From: Isochrysis galbana
Taxonomy: Eukaryota > Haptophyta > Isochrysidales > Isochrysidaceae
Length of the DNA stretch: 64,000 bases
Assembly: GCA_018136815.1 (NCBI GenBank)
Contig: CM030932.1
Span: 4,812,407-4,876,406 of the forward strand
Direction of reading: 5' to 3'
The notes under the pieces are model-generated. The model was not told the DNA's origin. It saw only the letters and a program-made list of their open reading frames with translations, and ran no database searches. Positions 1 through 10,389 of the stretch are shown one piece after another. Position 1 is the first letter of the stretch. Every line of letters begins with the position of its first letter. A program made the position numbers and the translations under genes.

Positions 1-32
1 TGGCGACCAATCATAAGACTAGAGATTAGTGA

Positions 33-175
33 TGCCGACCATGTAAGGAGGCGGACGAATCCTCGACGCACCTGGACGAATGCCCAAAGATAACCAGCAT
101 TTTAGAAAAACCAAAACTAAACAAAGTGGCTCGTTTCACACCCAGGACTGATGCAGGAGCAGGGGGCAGAGAGGA
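33..175 (+). pseudogene. Non-LTR retrotransposon zinc-binding remnant
   Basis: Frame 3 from base 33 reads CRPCKEADESSTHLDEC and then ARFTP. It has the same CX2C-X8-H-X3-C spacing and flanking residues as two better copies at 33955-34090 and about 42640-42700 (minus). Stops lie just upstream (27-32), and the later WRYI-DFY region is missing. This is a fragment of the C-terminal zinc-binding domain that follows reverse transcriptase in LINE-like elements. The family match rests on the sibling copies in this window; the superfamily is inferred. Confidence 0.6.
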
Positions 176-202
176 CACATCATTTTATATTATTGCCAAT
201 CT

Positions 203-540
203 TTTCAGACTAATCTTATGATTGGTCGCCATGGAGGGAGGCCTCGCGCCCCCCCCACTCTCTCGACTCCCCTCATGGGGGGCGAGAACCATCCACCCCC
301 CTGCGCTGCCTCTTGGCATGCTTGGCATGTAGGGATGTAGGGGGGACTCACCCAGACTGCCCAGACACTCCCTCAGAGCTGGGCACAGATCGCACGCCCT
401 GGCCCGCGCTGGCCAGCTTGTCGCTCTGACCAACCCCTCCTCCCCCTGGGCCCCCCTGATCAGGACCCCCCAGCCAGCTCCAGTCGACCGGCAGGGGCGC
501 GAGAGCCAGCGAGGGAGAGGCCAAGGCTAGGGACTGCCAG
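203..540 (+). repeat. Hairpin-headed GC-rich retroposon copy
   Basis: The stretch starts with a small stem-loop (CTAATCTTATGATTGG), then GTCGCC and ATGGAGGG, and a C-rich body ending in a GCCAGCGAGGGAGAGGCC module. Diverged versions of this layout occur at 20622-21372 (minus), 25629-25893, 31710-32110, 40378-41040 and 59263-60315. Bases 1-17 repeat the hairpin flank in inverse orientation. It is probably non-autonomous; no protein is convincing. Confidence 0.55.
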
Positions 541-771
541 TAACTGCTGCTTTTGGAGAGTGGCAGTTATTGCCTCTAAGAGGACCAGTTAAGTTAACTA
601 GTTGGGGCTCGAGGAGGCAGCTAGTCCGGCAGTTAACTGCTTGGCCCGGGCTCTGCGCTCCGCGCTCCGTGGGGATTTATTTTATAGTTTCTTATAAGCA
701 TACTAAATCCCCTTACGAAGGCGCGGTCGCGCGGTCGCACAGGCGCACGGTGTCGCTGGTCGCAAAAGGGG

Positions 772-1394
772 ATGGCGCCCAAGAAAGCCAACGGAAAGAA
801 TAAGGCAGCGCCAGCGGCGGCAACACGGCCACTGCAGGCCCAAGGCGGGAAGACGAAGCGCACCCCGAGCAGCGCTTTCGACGGCGCCGCAGGCAACGAT
901 ACCTATGAGCCAGAGAAGATCATTGGCGAGCGCAAGGCCAAGGGCGTGACCCAGTGGCTTGTGAAGTGGAAGGGCTACGACACGCGCGACAACACCTGGG
1001 AGCCCATCGAGCACCTCGCGGCCTGCGAAGACATGATCGCCGACTTCAAGGAGCGTGAGAAAACTCGGATCGCCCTGCTAGAGGCGGTAGCTGAAGCCAA
1101 GCGAATCGAGAAGGAGGAGGAGGCGGCAAAGAAAGCTGCGGAAATGGCCGGAGCTGCCGCTGCGGCGAGGCTTGTGGCGCGGCAAGCGGCACAAGAGGGA
1201 GGGGATGACAATGCTATAGTGGACTTGGCGGGCACAGTCGCGCAGGCAAACGCGCACGTGATGCAACGCGCGAGGAGCAGCGGCCAAAAGCGCTCGTCAT
1301 GGGTGTGGGGCGCCTTCGACGACATGGGCTGCGAGAACGGCAAGGCCTGCTGCGTCATGCAGCTTCCCAGCTTTGGAGAATGCGCGCTGCACCG
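772..1394 (+). pseudogene. Chromodomain + BED-like N-terminal part of a hAT-type transposase
   Basis: The ATG at 772 opens a frame with a basic N-terminus and then a chromodomain at residues 45-97, with key residues Y45, W62, W66, Y69 and W76 in the WLVKWKGY and NTWEP motifs. An Ala/Glu/Lys helix follows, then a degenerate BED-finger-like start at residues 173-205 (SSWVWGAF, then a Cys cluster). Homology ends near residue 206. From about 1394 the opposite strand encodes the C-terminal dimerisation part of a hAT transposase. The upstream sequence holds a 9-bp stem (GGGGATTTA, with TAAATCCCC). Read as an internally deleted, rearranged element. A domesticated chromodomain gene is the alternative. 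Confidence 0.5.
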
Positions 1395-1705
1395 CCCGCA
1401 GAAGAAGCTGGGCGCCCTAGGTATTGACGAGCCATCTTCGCCAACGTCGGAAGCCCCTGGGGTCTGCCAGCCGCGGCATCTTGCTTCTTGTCGTGATCGC
1501 GCGCTTTCCACCATTCGAGGATGTCTATGTCCATGTTTGATACCTTGGGCATCGCCAAGTAGATCTGCAGATCATCCACATCTGCTTCTCCGGTTGCGTC
1601 CGACGGGTCGTTTTTGTCGGACGTTGGGGCCAACGGCATCCCCACAACACTTGACACTGGCGCGCACCGCGGCGAGCAGTTTCGCCGCCATGTGCGGAGG
1701 AGCAA
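1394..1705 (-). pseudogene. hAT transposase C-terminal dimerisation domain remnant
   Basis: The minus-strand frame reads DLQIYL, DILEWWKARD, LPTLAKMARQYLGRPASSAG. These match the hAT dimerisation signature: an L-x-x-YL helix, EWW, then LA-x-MA and PxSSA. The expected ERVFS continuation is lost at about 1394, exactly where the chromodomain/BED frame arrives from the other strand. The two halves therefore face each other, consistent with inversion plus deletion. Confidence 0.7.
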
Positions 1706-2402
1706 GTGGGGGAGGGGGGAGGGGGGGGGGACAATGATGCGGGAGGGGGGGCGATATTCATAGTAGGGGGTGCTAAAACAAAACTTCGGAGAGCACCTAC
1801 TTTCTAGTTATATTATATATCTGGATAACAAGGAGCTCAGAGGAGCTAATAGTATCTACTACTAACAAGTTAGTGTTAGTGCTTCAGAGCTAATAGTATC
1901 TAACAAGTTAGCAAATTTCACGAATAGTTTCTAAGTAGATAGCCCCAAACCAAACCTATTCCACACCCTACGAGCCAAGTCGCGTACGTGGTGCTGTTCG
2001 GCCTCTCCTTCGGGGTGCTCGCGGGGGAGGGGCTCATGGTAGGGTGAGACTCCCCGCGGGGGAGGGGAAGAAACCGGAGGCCGGAGGGAAAGGAGACCAA
2101 ATGAAGGCAAGCCGCCTAGATCCCAGCAGGGGCGAGGTTAAGCCCTTACAGAAAGCTTGCTCAAAATCCTGGATAGCTTGATTGGAGAGCTGGTTGATTT
2201 TTACACCAAAGCTTGGCCAAAAGCTTGTCCAAGTGCTGGTCGGATCTAAGGTTCCACCAAAGCTGGGTGGAAAGCGTGTACAACAAAACTCGAATATTCC
2301 TTGCTACACAAGTATATTTCCCCCCCCCCCCCCCCACGCGCCCCCCCCCGCCCCCTCGCCCTTCGCACCCATCGTTGTTTTGGTTTTTGGGAGCGAGCCG
2401 AA

Positions 2403-2949
2403 ATGGGCGACAGACTTGAAGCTCTACTTTCCTTGCATGCCTCTGGGCTCATCTCGATGGATGAGCTGCAGGCTCGGATGCGGCCCATCACGCCAGGCAC
2501 ATCCACCTCTAACACCACCACCGACACGGAGGCTGCACAAGCCCACGGGCACAGCCTTCCCAGCAGTGTGCCGGAGTTCGACAACTCCTCGAGCGACGAG
2601 GAGCAGTGTGAGGTGTGAGGAGGTGCGGGAGGATGACGAGGAGCACAACGGAGATGACCTGATGGAGTTTGCCGACACCGAGAGCACCACCACCGCCGCC
2701 GCCGCCCAGTCGACGCTCGATTCATTTGTCACCAAGCACCTGCCGGCCGCGGCGGAGATCAACAAGAAGCGCAAGGTCTCGCTGTCAAAGTACGTCCCCA
2801 GGAAGGAGCGCAAGCTGTCCAAAATCAATCTCAAGGGCCGCGGCGCTTCAAAGAAGAAGAATGGCGCGCGTGCGAGCGACGTAGCTTCAATACAACAATC
2901 GCGGCCGCGACTAACGACTAACAACTTAACTCGTCTATATACGTTGTAG
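2403..2949 (+). pseudogene. Unrecognised acidic/basic protein, frameshifted
   Basis: The ATG at 2403 opens a frame (MGDRLEALLSLHASGLISMDE) that stops at 2618 in an acidic Ser/Asp run. A second frame carries on at once with EEHNGDDLMEFADTES, then QSTLDSFVTKHL and a Lys-rich tail to 2949. The join lies in a small tandem GTGTGAGG/GAGGTG duplication, which would explain a frameshift. Composition (acidic middle, basic C-terminus) suggests a nuclear or transposon-encoded DNA-binding protein. No family recognised. Confidence 0.35.
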
Positions 2950-3859
2950 CCACAGCGCCACAGCAACACAGACAGCAACCCGCTCGTGTTTCGTGTTAGA
3001 GTGTCTCGTATACGTATATAAGATATAAGCGCATGAATGAGTTGAAGGAGGGCTGTATGGGTATGAGTAATGAGTCGCCACCAGGCCACTACACAGCAGT
3101 TGTATGTATTGACCCCTTGCCCGGCGTTCGGTACCCGGCGGCCGGCGGCGCGCCGCCGCGGCGCGCCTGCGCGCCCGAACCGGCTTGAAAGCTTGACAAA
3201 GCTTGATGTTAGCGCCCGAGAACATCAGCAAAGCTTGCCAGTTAACTTGAGCTTGTTTGCATCAGCAAAGCTTGCAACCAGTGCTTCAAGCTTTCTGTAA
3301 GGGCTTAGGCGAGGTGGGAGGTGGAGAGGGCGCAGGCGACGCGGTGCGCCCGCGCAGGGCTCTGTTCTGCATGCCCGGGGGTAACCGTGCCCGGGGAACG
3401 CAGGCGCGCGTCGCACAGCGTGACCTCTGGTGTCTGGTGCTCTTTTGTGGTCGACGTCGATTTCGCACGAGCGCGAAAACGTTTTTGTTTTTGGGTCTGT
3501 GGTCTGTGTACGTGTTGAATGGCGTCGAAAATGTGCATATTTCTTATAAGATTCTGCCTAATATATCCATTTCCAGAGAATACCCTTAAGATCGCGTGAT
3601 AAAACCTCAATCTTCAATCTTGACTTAGTGAATTTTCACCATTAGAAGTTAAAATGCGTGTTTGACCGCCCTACCAGCAAGCTGAGGGTAGCGGGGGGGT
3701 AGCGCACGTTGTCGAGGAGCCCAAAGCGCAACGAATCTGAGGCGAACGAGCCCCAGAAGGGGACACCCAACAGCGCTACCCGAACTCCAGGTGGAACCAA
3801 CGCGCTCCATACGCACCCAGACGGGCACGCATGACAAAACACAAAATAGCAGCACAAAA

Positions 3860-4066
3860 GGCCTGTCCCTGTCCGGACCCCACGCTCCGAACCAGGCCCT
3901 TGGTAGTGTACCAGGGCCGGACGCCGGAAACCGAAGAAAAAGGAACGAAGGGGGGCAGGGGAAGAGGTGGAGGGAGGGAAGATAAGGGCGGTGTCAATGT
4001 AGTGACGGGAGGACCTGGAACTAGTAGGTTTGTCGCCCAGAATCTTCAGATTTTTTTAGTAGTAGC
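3860..4066 (+). repeat. Non-LTR element 3' tail
   Basis: The segment runs from CCCCACGCTCCGAACCAGGC through GAAACCGAAGAAAAAGG to GCCCAGAATCTTCAGATTTTTTT. The same tail follows the zinc-domain copy at 34585-34798 and recurs at 41757-41885, 42893-42980 and, inverted, at 4222-4480, 36960-37015 and 58963-59165. The terminal T-run and 5'-truncated copies fit target-primed reverse transcription. Confidence 0.6.
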
Positions 4067-4221
4067 AAGAGTAGGTATCTTCAAGAGTTTTTTTTTTACC
4101 AAACTTCTCCGGACACAAAGAGCAGAGGCGCGCCGACGGGCCGTCGGAGACTGAAAGGAGACAGTGGCCCAATGGAACCTCTACTCTAGAGCTACAGAAT
4201 AAGGGCCGAGCCGAGGAAGTA

Positions 4222-4480
4222 GCCGACGAAAATCTGAAGATTCTGGGCTACAAACCTACTACTTTAGTTCCAGGTCCTCCCTTCACTACACTGACACCTC
4301 CCTTCCCTCCCTCCACCTCTTCTTCTCCTCTCTCTCCGACAGTTTCGCCGATGTAAGAGGCGAAAACGCGCGCTGATGTGTAAGGATGAGGCTTCTCTCT
4401 CTTCTCCTGAGGGGAAGAGAGCCCTCGAGCTCCATGAGAGAGACGACCACCACGTGGGCGCATACACACTAGACTCCTAT
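4222..4480 (-). repeat. Non-LTR element 3' tail, inverted copy
   Basis: This is the reverse complement of the 3860-4066 tail: AAAATCTGAAGATTCTGGGC, then ACCTACTACTTTAGTTCCAG and a CT-rich stretch. The two copies face tail to tail about 150 bp apart. A short (GA)n tract follows at 4488-4520. Confidence 0.55.
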
Positions 4481-4484
4481 GGAT

Positions 4485-4524
<40 letters not shown>

Positions 4525-4790
4525 CCACGTAAAATCACCCATCTTCCCTCCGCCTGCAAGAGAAGAAAAGGATGCCGCTACTTGATACTGTTTACTGCGG
4601 ACGGCACACAGGTTGCTCTTGAGTCAGCTTGTGTGCTGCTGCTTCTTCTCCTAGTACTCTTCACGTAATATATTGTACTCTCTCGGGCTCTCCTCTCCCC
4701 CGCTCCTTTCCAGTCTCGGAGACCGGAACTCAAGCTGATCTCTCTCTCTCTCCGTTGGTAGTCCTTTGCCCCCCTTCCCCCTTCCATTTC

Positions 4791-6458
4791 ATGGCGGTCG
4801 ACGCGCCACCCAGCTCTCCCGAGCCTCTTCCCGCTGCTCAAACCGGAACGGATGATGCTGCTCTGGTTCAGGCCACTGGGCAAGCCCCGTCGGTCTCGCT
4901 CGAGGTGAGCTGTCGGGAAGAGCGCAAGAGGAAGAGGAAGGCAGAACGGAGCGCGCTGCTGCCGTTTGCCGTCATCTCATGCTCATACTTGCTCTTCACT
5001 GTCACGGACGGGGCACTGCGCATGATCGTCTTGCTCCACGCCTACAATCTCAAGTTCTCGGCGCTGCAGGTAGCCATCATGTTTGTACTGTACGAGCTTG
5101 CTGGTGTCTTCACCAATCTGTTCGCAGGAATGGCGGGCGCACGATGGGGCATCAAGTACACGCTAGTCATCGGTCTCTGCCTGCAACTCATCACTTATGG
5201 GCTCCTATTCGCGTGGAATGAGCGGTGGGCACAGGGACAGGCCATCGCCTATGTGACTGTTGTCCAGATGTTTGGCGGAGTTGCAAAGGATCTGACCAAG
5301 TTGGGGGGAAAGACCGTTACCAAGCTCGTCACGCCCGACGAGCAGTCGACCCGACTCTTCAAGCTGGTGTCGCTGCTCACTGGGTGGAAGAATTCGCTCA
5401 AGGGCGTTGGCTACTTCCTCGGCTCGGCCCTTATTCTGGTGTCCTACTACCTCGCGCTCTCTGTCATGCTCGGATTGGTGTTGCTTGCTCTGCCATTTGC
5501 CATCTTTGGCCTTGACCGCAACCTCGGCACGGCCAAAAAGAAAAACGCATCGTTAGGCGAGATTCTCGACCTTAAGAACCAAAATCTCAACTGGCTCAGC
5601 TTGGCGCGCCTCTTCCTCTTCGCTTCAAGAGATTTTTGGTTCGAGGTGCCGCTCCCCTTCTTCCTTCGTGCGCCGTCGTGCACATCAATCGGGCTCCCTT
5701 GCGCCACCGATGGCAGTGACTGCGCACCCGGGACATACTGCTTTGCGTCTACGAATGCGACCGCTGGTGTGTGCGCAAATCTGAACCCTGGTGGTGGCTG
5801 CGGGGGTGTGGCATGGCCTCGTGTGGTCGTTGGGGCTGTGCTTGGTTCGTACATTATCCTCTATGGACAGTTCCAGTCATGGACCCCGCAGCTTGTTACT
5901 AGCCCGTTGAAGCAGACGCCGCCGAACAAGCTGACCGAAGTCCTGTGGGGCCTTCTGAACTGCGTTCCGACGCTGGTGATGGCTATTGTCGCGTGGGATC
6001 TATCCAACGACGCCACGCGTGACCCTGTCGTGATTGGCAGCTGGCTCATCGCAGTGATCGCCAGCTTCGCGCTGATTTTTGCGGTAAACTCCTCGATCCA
6101 CTCCTATCTGGTTGTACACTATGCCAAGAAGGAGAAGGTTGCTGCTTCAGTCGGCTTCTACTACATGTCCAATGCAGTCGGGCGGTTGCTTGGCACCCTC
6201 GGCTCCGGCCTGATATACACATATGTTGGGGAGGATATTGGCCCCCTAGCTGGGAGCGATGGGCTGCGCGGGCTCGCAGCATGCTTCGTGGCGGGGACCA
6301 TCTCAAGCTTGCTAGCAGCCGGGATCACGATGCGCATCGAGGACCAGCAGGCCGGTGTGCGTTGCGGCCCCATAATATGTGTCAGGCCGAGCACACTGTC
6401 TCCTCGACCTTCAGAGAAGCTGGACCAGGCCGGCACTGTGGAACCAGCCACCTCCTGA
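4791..6458 (+). CDS. arsJ: ArsJ-type organoarsenical-efflux MFS transporter
   Basis: A single-exon frame of 555 aa from the ATG at 4791. The start was chosen because the 162 nt upstream are CT-rich and leader-like. The core carries ArsJ-type segments: TVTDGALRMIVLLHAYNL, YELAGVFTNLFAG, GVAKDLTKLGGKTVTKL and LLTGWKNSLKGVGYFLGSAL. About ten to twelve membrane segments are visible. In bacteria ArsJ exports 1-arseno-3-phosphoglycerate made by a partner GAPDH; no GAPDH gene lies nearby here. The cytosolic N-terminus is extended and Lys/Arg-rich. A loop at about residues 303-347 holds six cysteines (CTSIGLPC, DCAPGTYC, VCANLNPGGGC), not normal for bacterial ArsJ. The family call is strong; substrate in this organism is inferred. 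Confidence 0.85.
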   Translation: MAVDAPPSSPEPLPAAQTGTDDAALVQATGQAPSVSLEVSCREERKRKRKAERSALLPFAVISCSYLLFTVTDGALRMIVLLHAYNLKFSALQVAIMFVLYELAGVFTNLFAGMAGARWGIKYTLVIGLCLQLITYGLLFAWNERWAQGQAIAYVTVVQMFGGVAKDLTKLGGKTVTKLVTPDEQSTRLFKLVSLLTGWKNSLKGVGYFLGSALILVSYYLALSVMLGLVLLALPFAIFGLDRNLGTAKKKNASLGEILDLKNQNLNWLSLARLFLFASRDFWFEVPLPFFLRAPSCTSIGLPCATDGSDCAPGTYCFASTNATAGVCANLNPGGGCGGVAWPRVVVGAVLGSYIILYGQFQSWTPQLVTSPLKQTPPNKLTEVLWGLLNCVPTLVMAIVAWDLSNDATRDPVVIGSWLIAVIASFALIFAVNSSIHSYLVVHYAKKEKVAASVGFYYMSNAVGRLLGTLGSGLIYTYVGEDIGPLAGSDGLRGLAACFVAGTISSLLAAGITMRIEDQQAGVRCGPIICVRPSTLSPRPSEKLDQAGTVEPATS

Positions 6459-7128
6459 CCACTATGATCTCCACTATGACTACACGGATCAGCACATTAA
6501 GCCCACGTGCCATCGAATGTCCCTTGGTTGGGGCAGTTTTGTTTTGCAACTCCAGGACTCCAGGCCCGTATGTTACTAGTAGTACCATACAAAGATGTCC
6601 CTGAAGATTCGGGGCTGTCGTTCAAGTCTGGCACGGCCCAATATACCACTACTGTGACACCGCCCTCATGTCTTATGTCCCCTATTATAATTACTATTAC
6701 TCCCACCCTTTCCGACTAAGTTATAGCTTAGTGCAGCATGGGGAAGCGCCTGGCGCCCTCCCCCTTAGGCTCCAATTCCCCTCCGGGGGACGTGTCGGTC
6801 GTCCCCATGCTCCATGCTCTGCCATTTGGCATTGACCGCTGGGCATCCATCAATACCACCCAAACCCCTAGTGGCTAGTGGCTGGTGGGCTCGGGTCGCG
6901 AGCCGCACTCCGCACGCCCGTGCTGGGGCCTTGCCCTTCTGCACTCGAGCTGACTCCCCCCATCCCCCCCATCCCTAGTCGCCAGGCATACATGGGCCCC
7001 TGAACGGCACCCATGACCGGCGAGGCGAGCGTGGGCGAGATGGGAAAGGTAAGGGGGGTTAGGGGCTGAGCCCCAGTCTCCACTGCTCCACTGCCTCCTG
7101 AGCAGCCTCTGCTGGCCCTCTGGCCTCT
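6459..7128. other. Intergenic, no supported gene
   Basis: No frame carries recognisable protein. The stretch includes CTAT/TACT-rich sequence (6460-6720) that may be the ArsJ 3' region, and from about 6890 a C-rich body resembling the hairpin-headed retroposons. Confidence 0.4.
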
Positions 7129-7231
7129 GCCTACCAACCTAGAAGTACCTGAGCTTCACCGTGTGGCCGCAGCCGGCGAAGGACCTGGAAATAAGAGCCT
7201 GGAAATCGCATCATCTAAGATGAATGCGACA
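7129..7231 (+). repeat. Dispersed repeat G, copy 1
   Basis: The sequence CCTACCAACCTAGA..., with GTACCTGAGCTTCACCGTG and ending ATGAATGCGACA, recurs almost unchanged at 9466-9566. Each copy follows a GC-rich retroposon body, so it may be a 3' module of that family. Confidence 0.6.
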
Positions 7232-7270
7232 GTCACTCACTAGGGGTTGCGGAGGGCACCATCTGTAATG

Positions 7271-7468
7271 CCGCCGCGCCCGCGAAGAGCAGCGGAGGGT
7301 CCGCCGCGCCCGCGAAGAAGCGGAGGGTCCGCCGCGCCCGCGAAGAAGCGGAGGGTCCGCCGCGCCCGCGAAGAAGCGGAGGGTCCGCCGCGCCCGCGAA
7401 GAAGCGGAGGGTCCGCCGCGCCCGCGAAGAAGCGGAGGGTCCGCCGCGCCCGCGAAGAAGCGGAGGGG
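7271..7468 (+). repeat. 28-bp minisatellite, seven copies
   Basis: Seven head-to-tail units beginning CCGCCGCGCCCGCGAAGAAG. The first unit is a 30-bp variant; the other six are identical. As 28 is not a multiple of 3, the unit reads through all frames and gives spurious Arg/Ala-rich frames on both strands. Confidence 0.9.
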
Positions 7469-7518
7469 CTATGGCGTTCAATAGTTCCTCCATGGTGATT
7501 CTCCCCTCTATTGCATCT

Positions 7519-7985
7519 TTATCCCGCGTATTCATGGGGTGTGTTTCCATCACCGCCTCCAAGTCGCGGTCTCTCTCGTTTTGTCCCCATTGGGGTCCTG
7601 CCTGTGATGGTGCCGGGCCAGCCCCTCGCGCCGGAGCGCGAGGGCGGTATCGCGGCTGTGTAAGGGCCGGGCGGCCGGGCCCGGAGGCCTCCCTTGTTGG
7701 AGCGTCCGTCTTGTGTGGTGTGGGTGGTGTGGCTGTGGGTTGTGCTGAAGATGTGTTGCTTGCTGGCTGCTGCCAGCATGGCGGCCTTGTTCGTGGCGTT
7801 CGTGGTGATGCGCGGGCTTGGCTCGCCGGCTCCTGTGCCCACCTGATTGGGGGGGTCGTCCTGGCGCGGTCGCTTCGGCGACAGCGGCGTGTCTTTCATT
7901 GCTTCGTCCATCTCGGCGAGGGCGGCGGCAGCGAGGGAGGGCGACAGCGCGCGCTCCATGACCCTATCAGTTTACTGATAGTTGA
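7519..7985 (-). pseudogene. Retroposon ORF start after a hairpin
   Basis: On the minus strand an 8-bp stem (CTATCAGTAAACTGATAG) is followed by GGTC and ATGGAGCGCGC, opening MERALSPSL, then MKDTPLSPKRPRQDDPP. This parallels MERAAAP and MELSLAKRPRPP at 40400-40500 and 59285-59390, each also preceded by a hairpin. The frame runs 146 codons to 7519 and shows no known domain. It is likely the start of an element-encoded protein. Confidence 0.45.
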
Positions 7986-8449
7986 CCCCAAATCCCCGAT
8001 AACCCAAACACGTCGCGAGAGACGGAGAGAGAGAGCGAGAGAGAGAGAGCGAGAGAGAGAGAGGGACTCCGCAGCGACGGCCGGAGCGTGTCTCCCTTGT
8101 AACTTCCCACATAGCGGAGAGTCCGAAGGGGAGCGTCATGTCGCGCGACCACGGCGATCACTTTGGATATAGATCGCAACGAGATATCTTCGCGACGCAA
8201 GAAATCTTGCCGTTGAGCGTGAACCTTCTAGACGCTTCTAACGAACAACCCTGAGTAGCAACCAAGGGGAAGAAACACCAAAGGGGCCAAGGGCTTGCAT
8301 GTAACTTGCATCAAGGGGAAAGATTCCCTCACCTAAGAAGCGAACCTACACCGATCTCCAAGAGGAGATGGCAAATTAAACCTCAAATCTCGAGTGGATA
8401 GAGCAACCGACTCGCTCGCCAAAAACCTTGACCGAGAAGAAATTAAAAT

Positions 8450-9160
8450 TAAACCTTTTAATAGTCTCACCGCGCACGCGGCCGTGGACCCTCTACTTTC
8501 TACTCACGAAGGAAAACTTTCTACACCCCCACTCCCCCGGCCCTTCTTTCTCCCCCCGCCATAAGGCGGCTCCCCCCGTGCACTACTAGGGGGATAGGGG
8601 TGAAGGGCTTAGATATGGTCCGGTGGCCCGCGCCTCCCCCCGGTGATCATTCCCCCCCCTTCCTCCTGTGCCTCCGAGTGGGCGGCCGACTCTGTCCCGA
8701 CTTATCCTGTAAACAGGAGCGGGACTTACCGATTTTTCGGTGGGCGGAGCTCTCGCTCCGCCCACCCCCTTCTCCGCGCTCTCTCTCCCCTCTCCTGCGG
8801 CACGCGCGATGGCGCGCCTGCGGCAAGCCTCCAGCTGCCCTCTGGCGGCCCCTGGAGGCTCCTGAAGGCCAGCTCAGGGGGCAGAGGAGGCTGGGGCTGG
8901 GCCCTGGCCTCGCCTGCCTCCCCCTCGCTGGCGCTCCTAAGCCTCTGGAGCCCCCACGCTGCACCTGTCTGCCTGGCTCGACCAGGGGGGGGGGGGGGGG
9001 GGGGTCGTTGGAGCAATAGGCTGGCCACGAGGGGCCAGGATGGGCGAATGGGGCGAGCCTGTGGGGAAGGGAGTGGATCAGTAGGGCAGTGGCCTCCTGG
9101 CAAGCCATCAGGCATGCCAGGAGGATGGGTGGTTCCGAACGCCAACGCAAACGCCAAACG
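8450..9160 (-). repeat. Hairpin-headed retroposon R1, copy 1
   Basis: Nearly collinear with 20622-21372. The terminus at 8450-8475 (AACCTTTTAATAGTCTCACC) leads into a CACGCGGCCGTG stem, then CCCCCACTCCCCCGG, and the copy ends near TGCCAGGAGGATGGGTGGTT. The hairpin-ATG end seen in the other copy is missing, so this copy is 5'-truncated or degraded in its own orientation. Confidence 0.7.
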
Positions 9161-9465
9161 CGAGGATTCAACGAAACCCTAACCAGGCTAAGCAGAACCT
9201 ACGAAGAACGGGCCTGGACGACAACGAAGGTTAGCAAGTCCCAAGAAAGAACCGGAACCCAACAAGAAACGACAAGCCCTGCAAGAAGCTAAATAAGCCT
9301 CCTCAAGGTAACCCGAGAGCCTGAGACAAGCGCGCAGCGAGCGACAGGCGACCTGGCTCCTTTGGGACAAGATTGCCCGAAAGGAGGAAACCTGGAATCT
9401 AGACCTGACAAACAAGCTAGAATGAACGAAACGAGAACTCGAATTCTAGATCGCTAGGGACGACC

Positions 9466-9566
9466 CCTACCAACCTAGATGTACCTGAGCTTCACCGTGT
9501 GGCCGCACGGCGGAGGACCTGGAAATAGGAGCCTAGAAATCGCATCATCTAGGATGAATGCGACAT
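9466..9566 (+). repeat. Dispersed repeat G, copy 2
   Basis: Near-identical to 7129-7231 (shared GTACCTGAGCTTCACCGTG and CGCATCATCTA). Confidence 0.6.
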
Positions 9567-9642
9567 GCGATCGATCATTATAGGTCACCCACGGCAAACA
9601 TCGCAACACACAGAAACAACGAGACCCAGGAACAATTTTAAG

Positions 9643-9866
9643 ATAAACAGGTCACCCAGTGGCACAGGAGGGAGCTGAGAACACGCCGCTGAGGACAGGT
9701 GCACCCCGCTCCGCTCGGACCCCCCACATGACCCGAGCCCCTAACTAAGTAGAGCACGAGGGGAGCTGCCGCAAGGCGGGGAATGAGGGTGAGGAAGGGA
9801 AGGGGGCGTGGCTACGAGTGAAGTGATTCAGTGCCACGGGTGAGGCGAGAACATTAAAAGGTTTTC
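9643..9866 (+). repeat. Repeat H, copy 1
   Basis: Matches 17765-17990 along its length (GGTGCACCCCGCT, GGGGAGCTGCCGCAAGGCGG, GGCGTGGCTAC). It ends GGCGAGAACATTAAAAGG followed by T/C-rich sequence, the terminus shared with other retroposons here. Confidence 0.7.
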
Positions 9867-10101
9867 TTCTCTCTCTTCTTATCTTCTTATCTTCAGTGAT
9901 CAGTGAAGATAGAAGATAGCGATAGGGGCGCTGAGTTCTAGTGGAGTTTTGCGGCGTTTAGGTTTCCTTCCCTAGGCCCCCGTGCGCGTGCGCACGGGGC
10001 TATGTGCGCCCGACAAACAAAGCTGGGCGAGTGCATGCCCCTCGCTTTGATGCCAGTCCTGGTCCTGGGTCTGGGTCTGGGTCTGGGGTCTGGGTCCTGG
10101 G

Positions 10102-10287
10102 CCTAGATGGGAAATACGTATTCACCGTATTTGGCCAGAGGCCAAATACATATGTCGTATTTGGCTGTATTTGAAGCGCGTCCTGGGTTGTAGGCCTCGA
10201 ATGTATTTGAAATGTATTTGGCCGGAGGCCAAATACATATGTATTTGGCTGTATTTGCAGGCCCCAGCACCGTATTTCCCATCTAGG
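10102..10287. mobile_element. MITE-like element with perfect 17-bp inverted repeats
   Basis: The ends CCTAGATGGGAAATACG (10102-10118) and its exact reverse complement (10271-10287) bracket 186 bp. The interior contains two further palindromes (GTATTTGGCC-AGA/GGA-GGCCAAATAC). Flanks GTCCTGGG and GTCCTAGGG may be an imperfect 8-9 bp target duplication. There is no coding capacity. Confidence 0.75.
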
Positions 10288-10389
10288 GTCCTAGGGCCAT
10301 GGAGCCATGGAGCTGCAGGGGCAGGGGAGGCTGCTGGGGGAGCTAAGAGCTAAGAACACGTTGCCAGGGTTCAACGCGCGCTCAGGAAT

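Noticed and set aside
2200..3300. Several AAGCTTG clusters (2210-2275, 3188-3292)
   Set aside because: Irregular spacing and no consistent unit; could be chance plus decayed repeats.
7471..8172. Plus-strand 233-codon frame
   Set aside because: It starts within the minisatellite and is antisense to the hairpin-headed ORF that matches other element copies.
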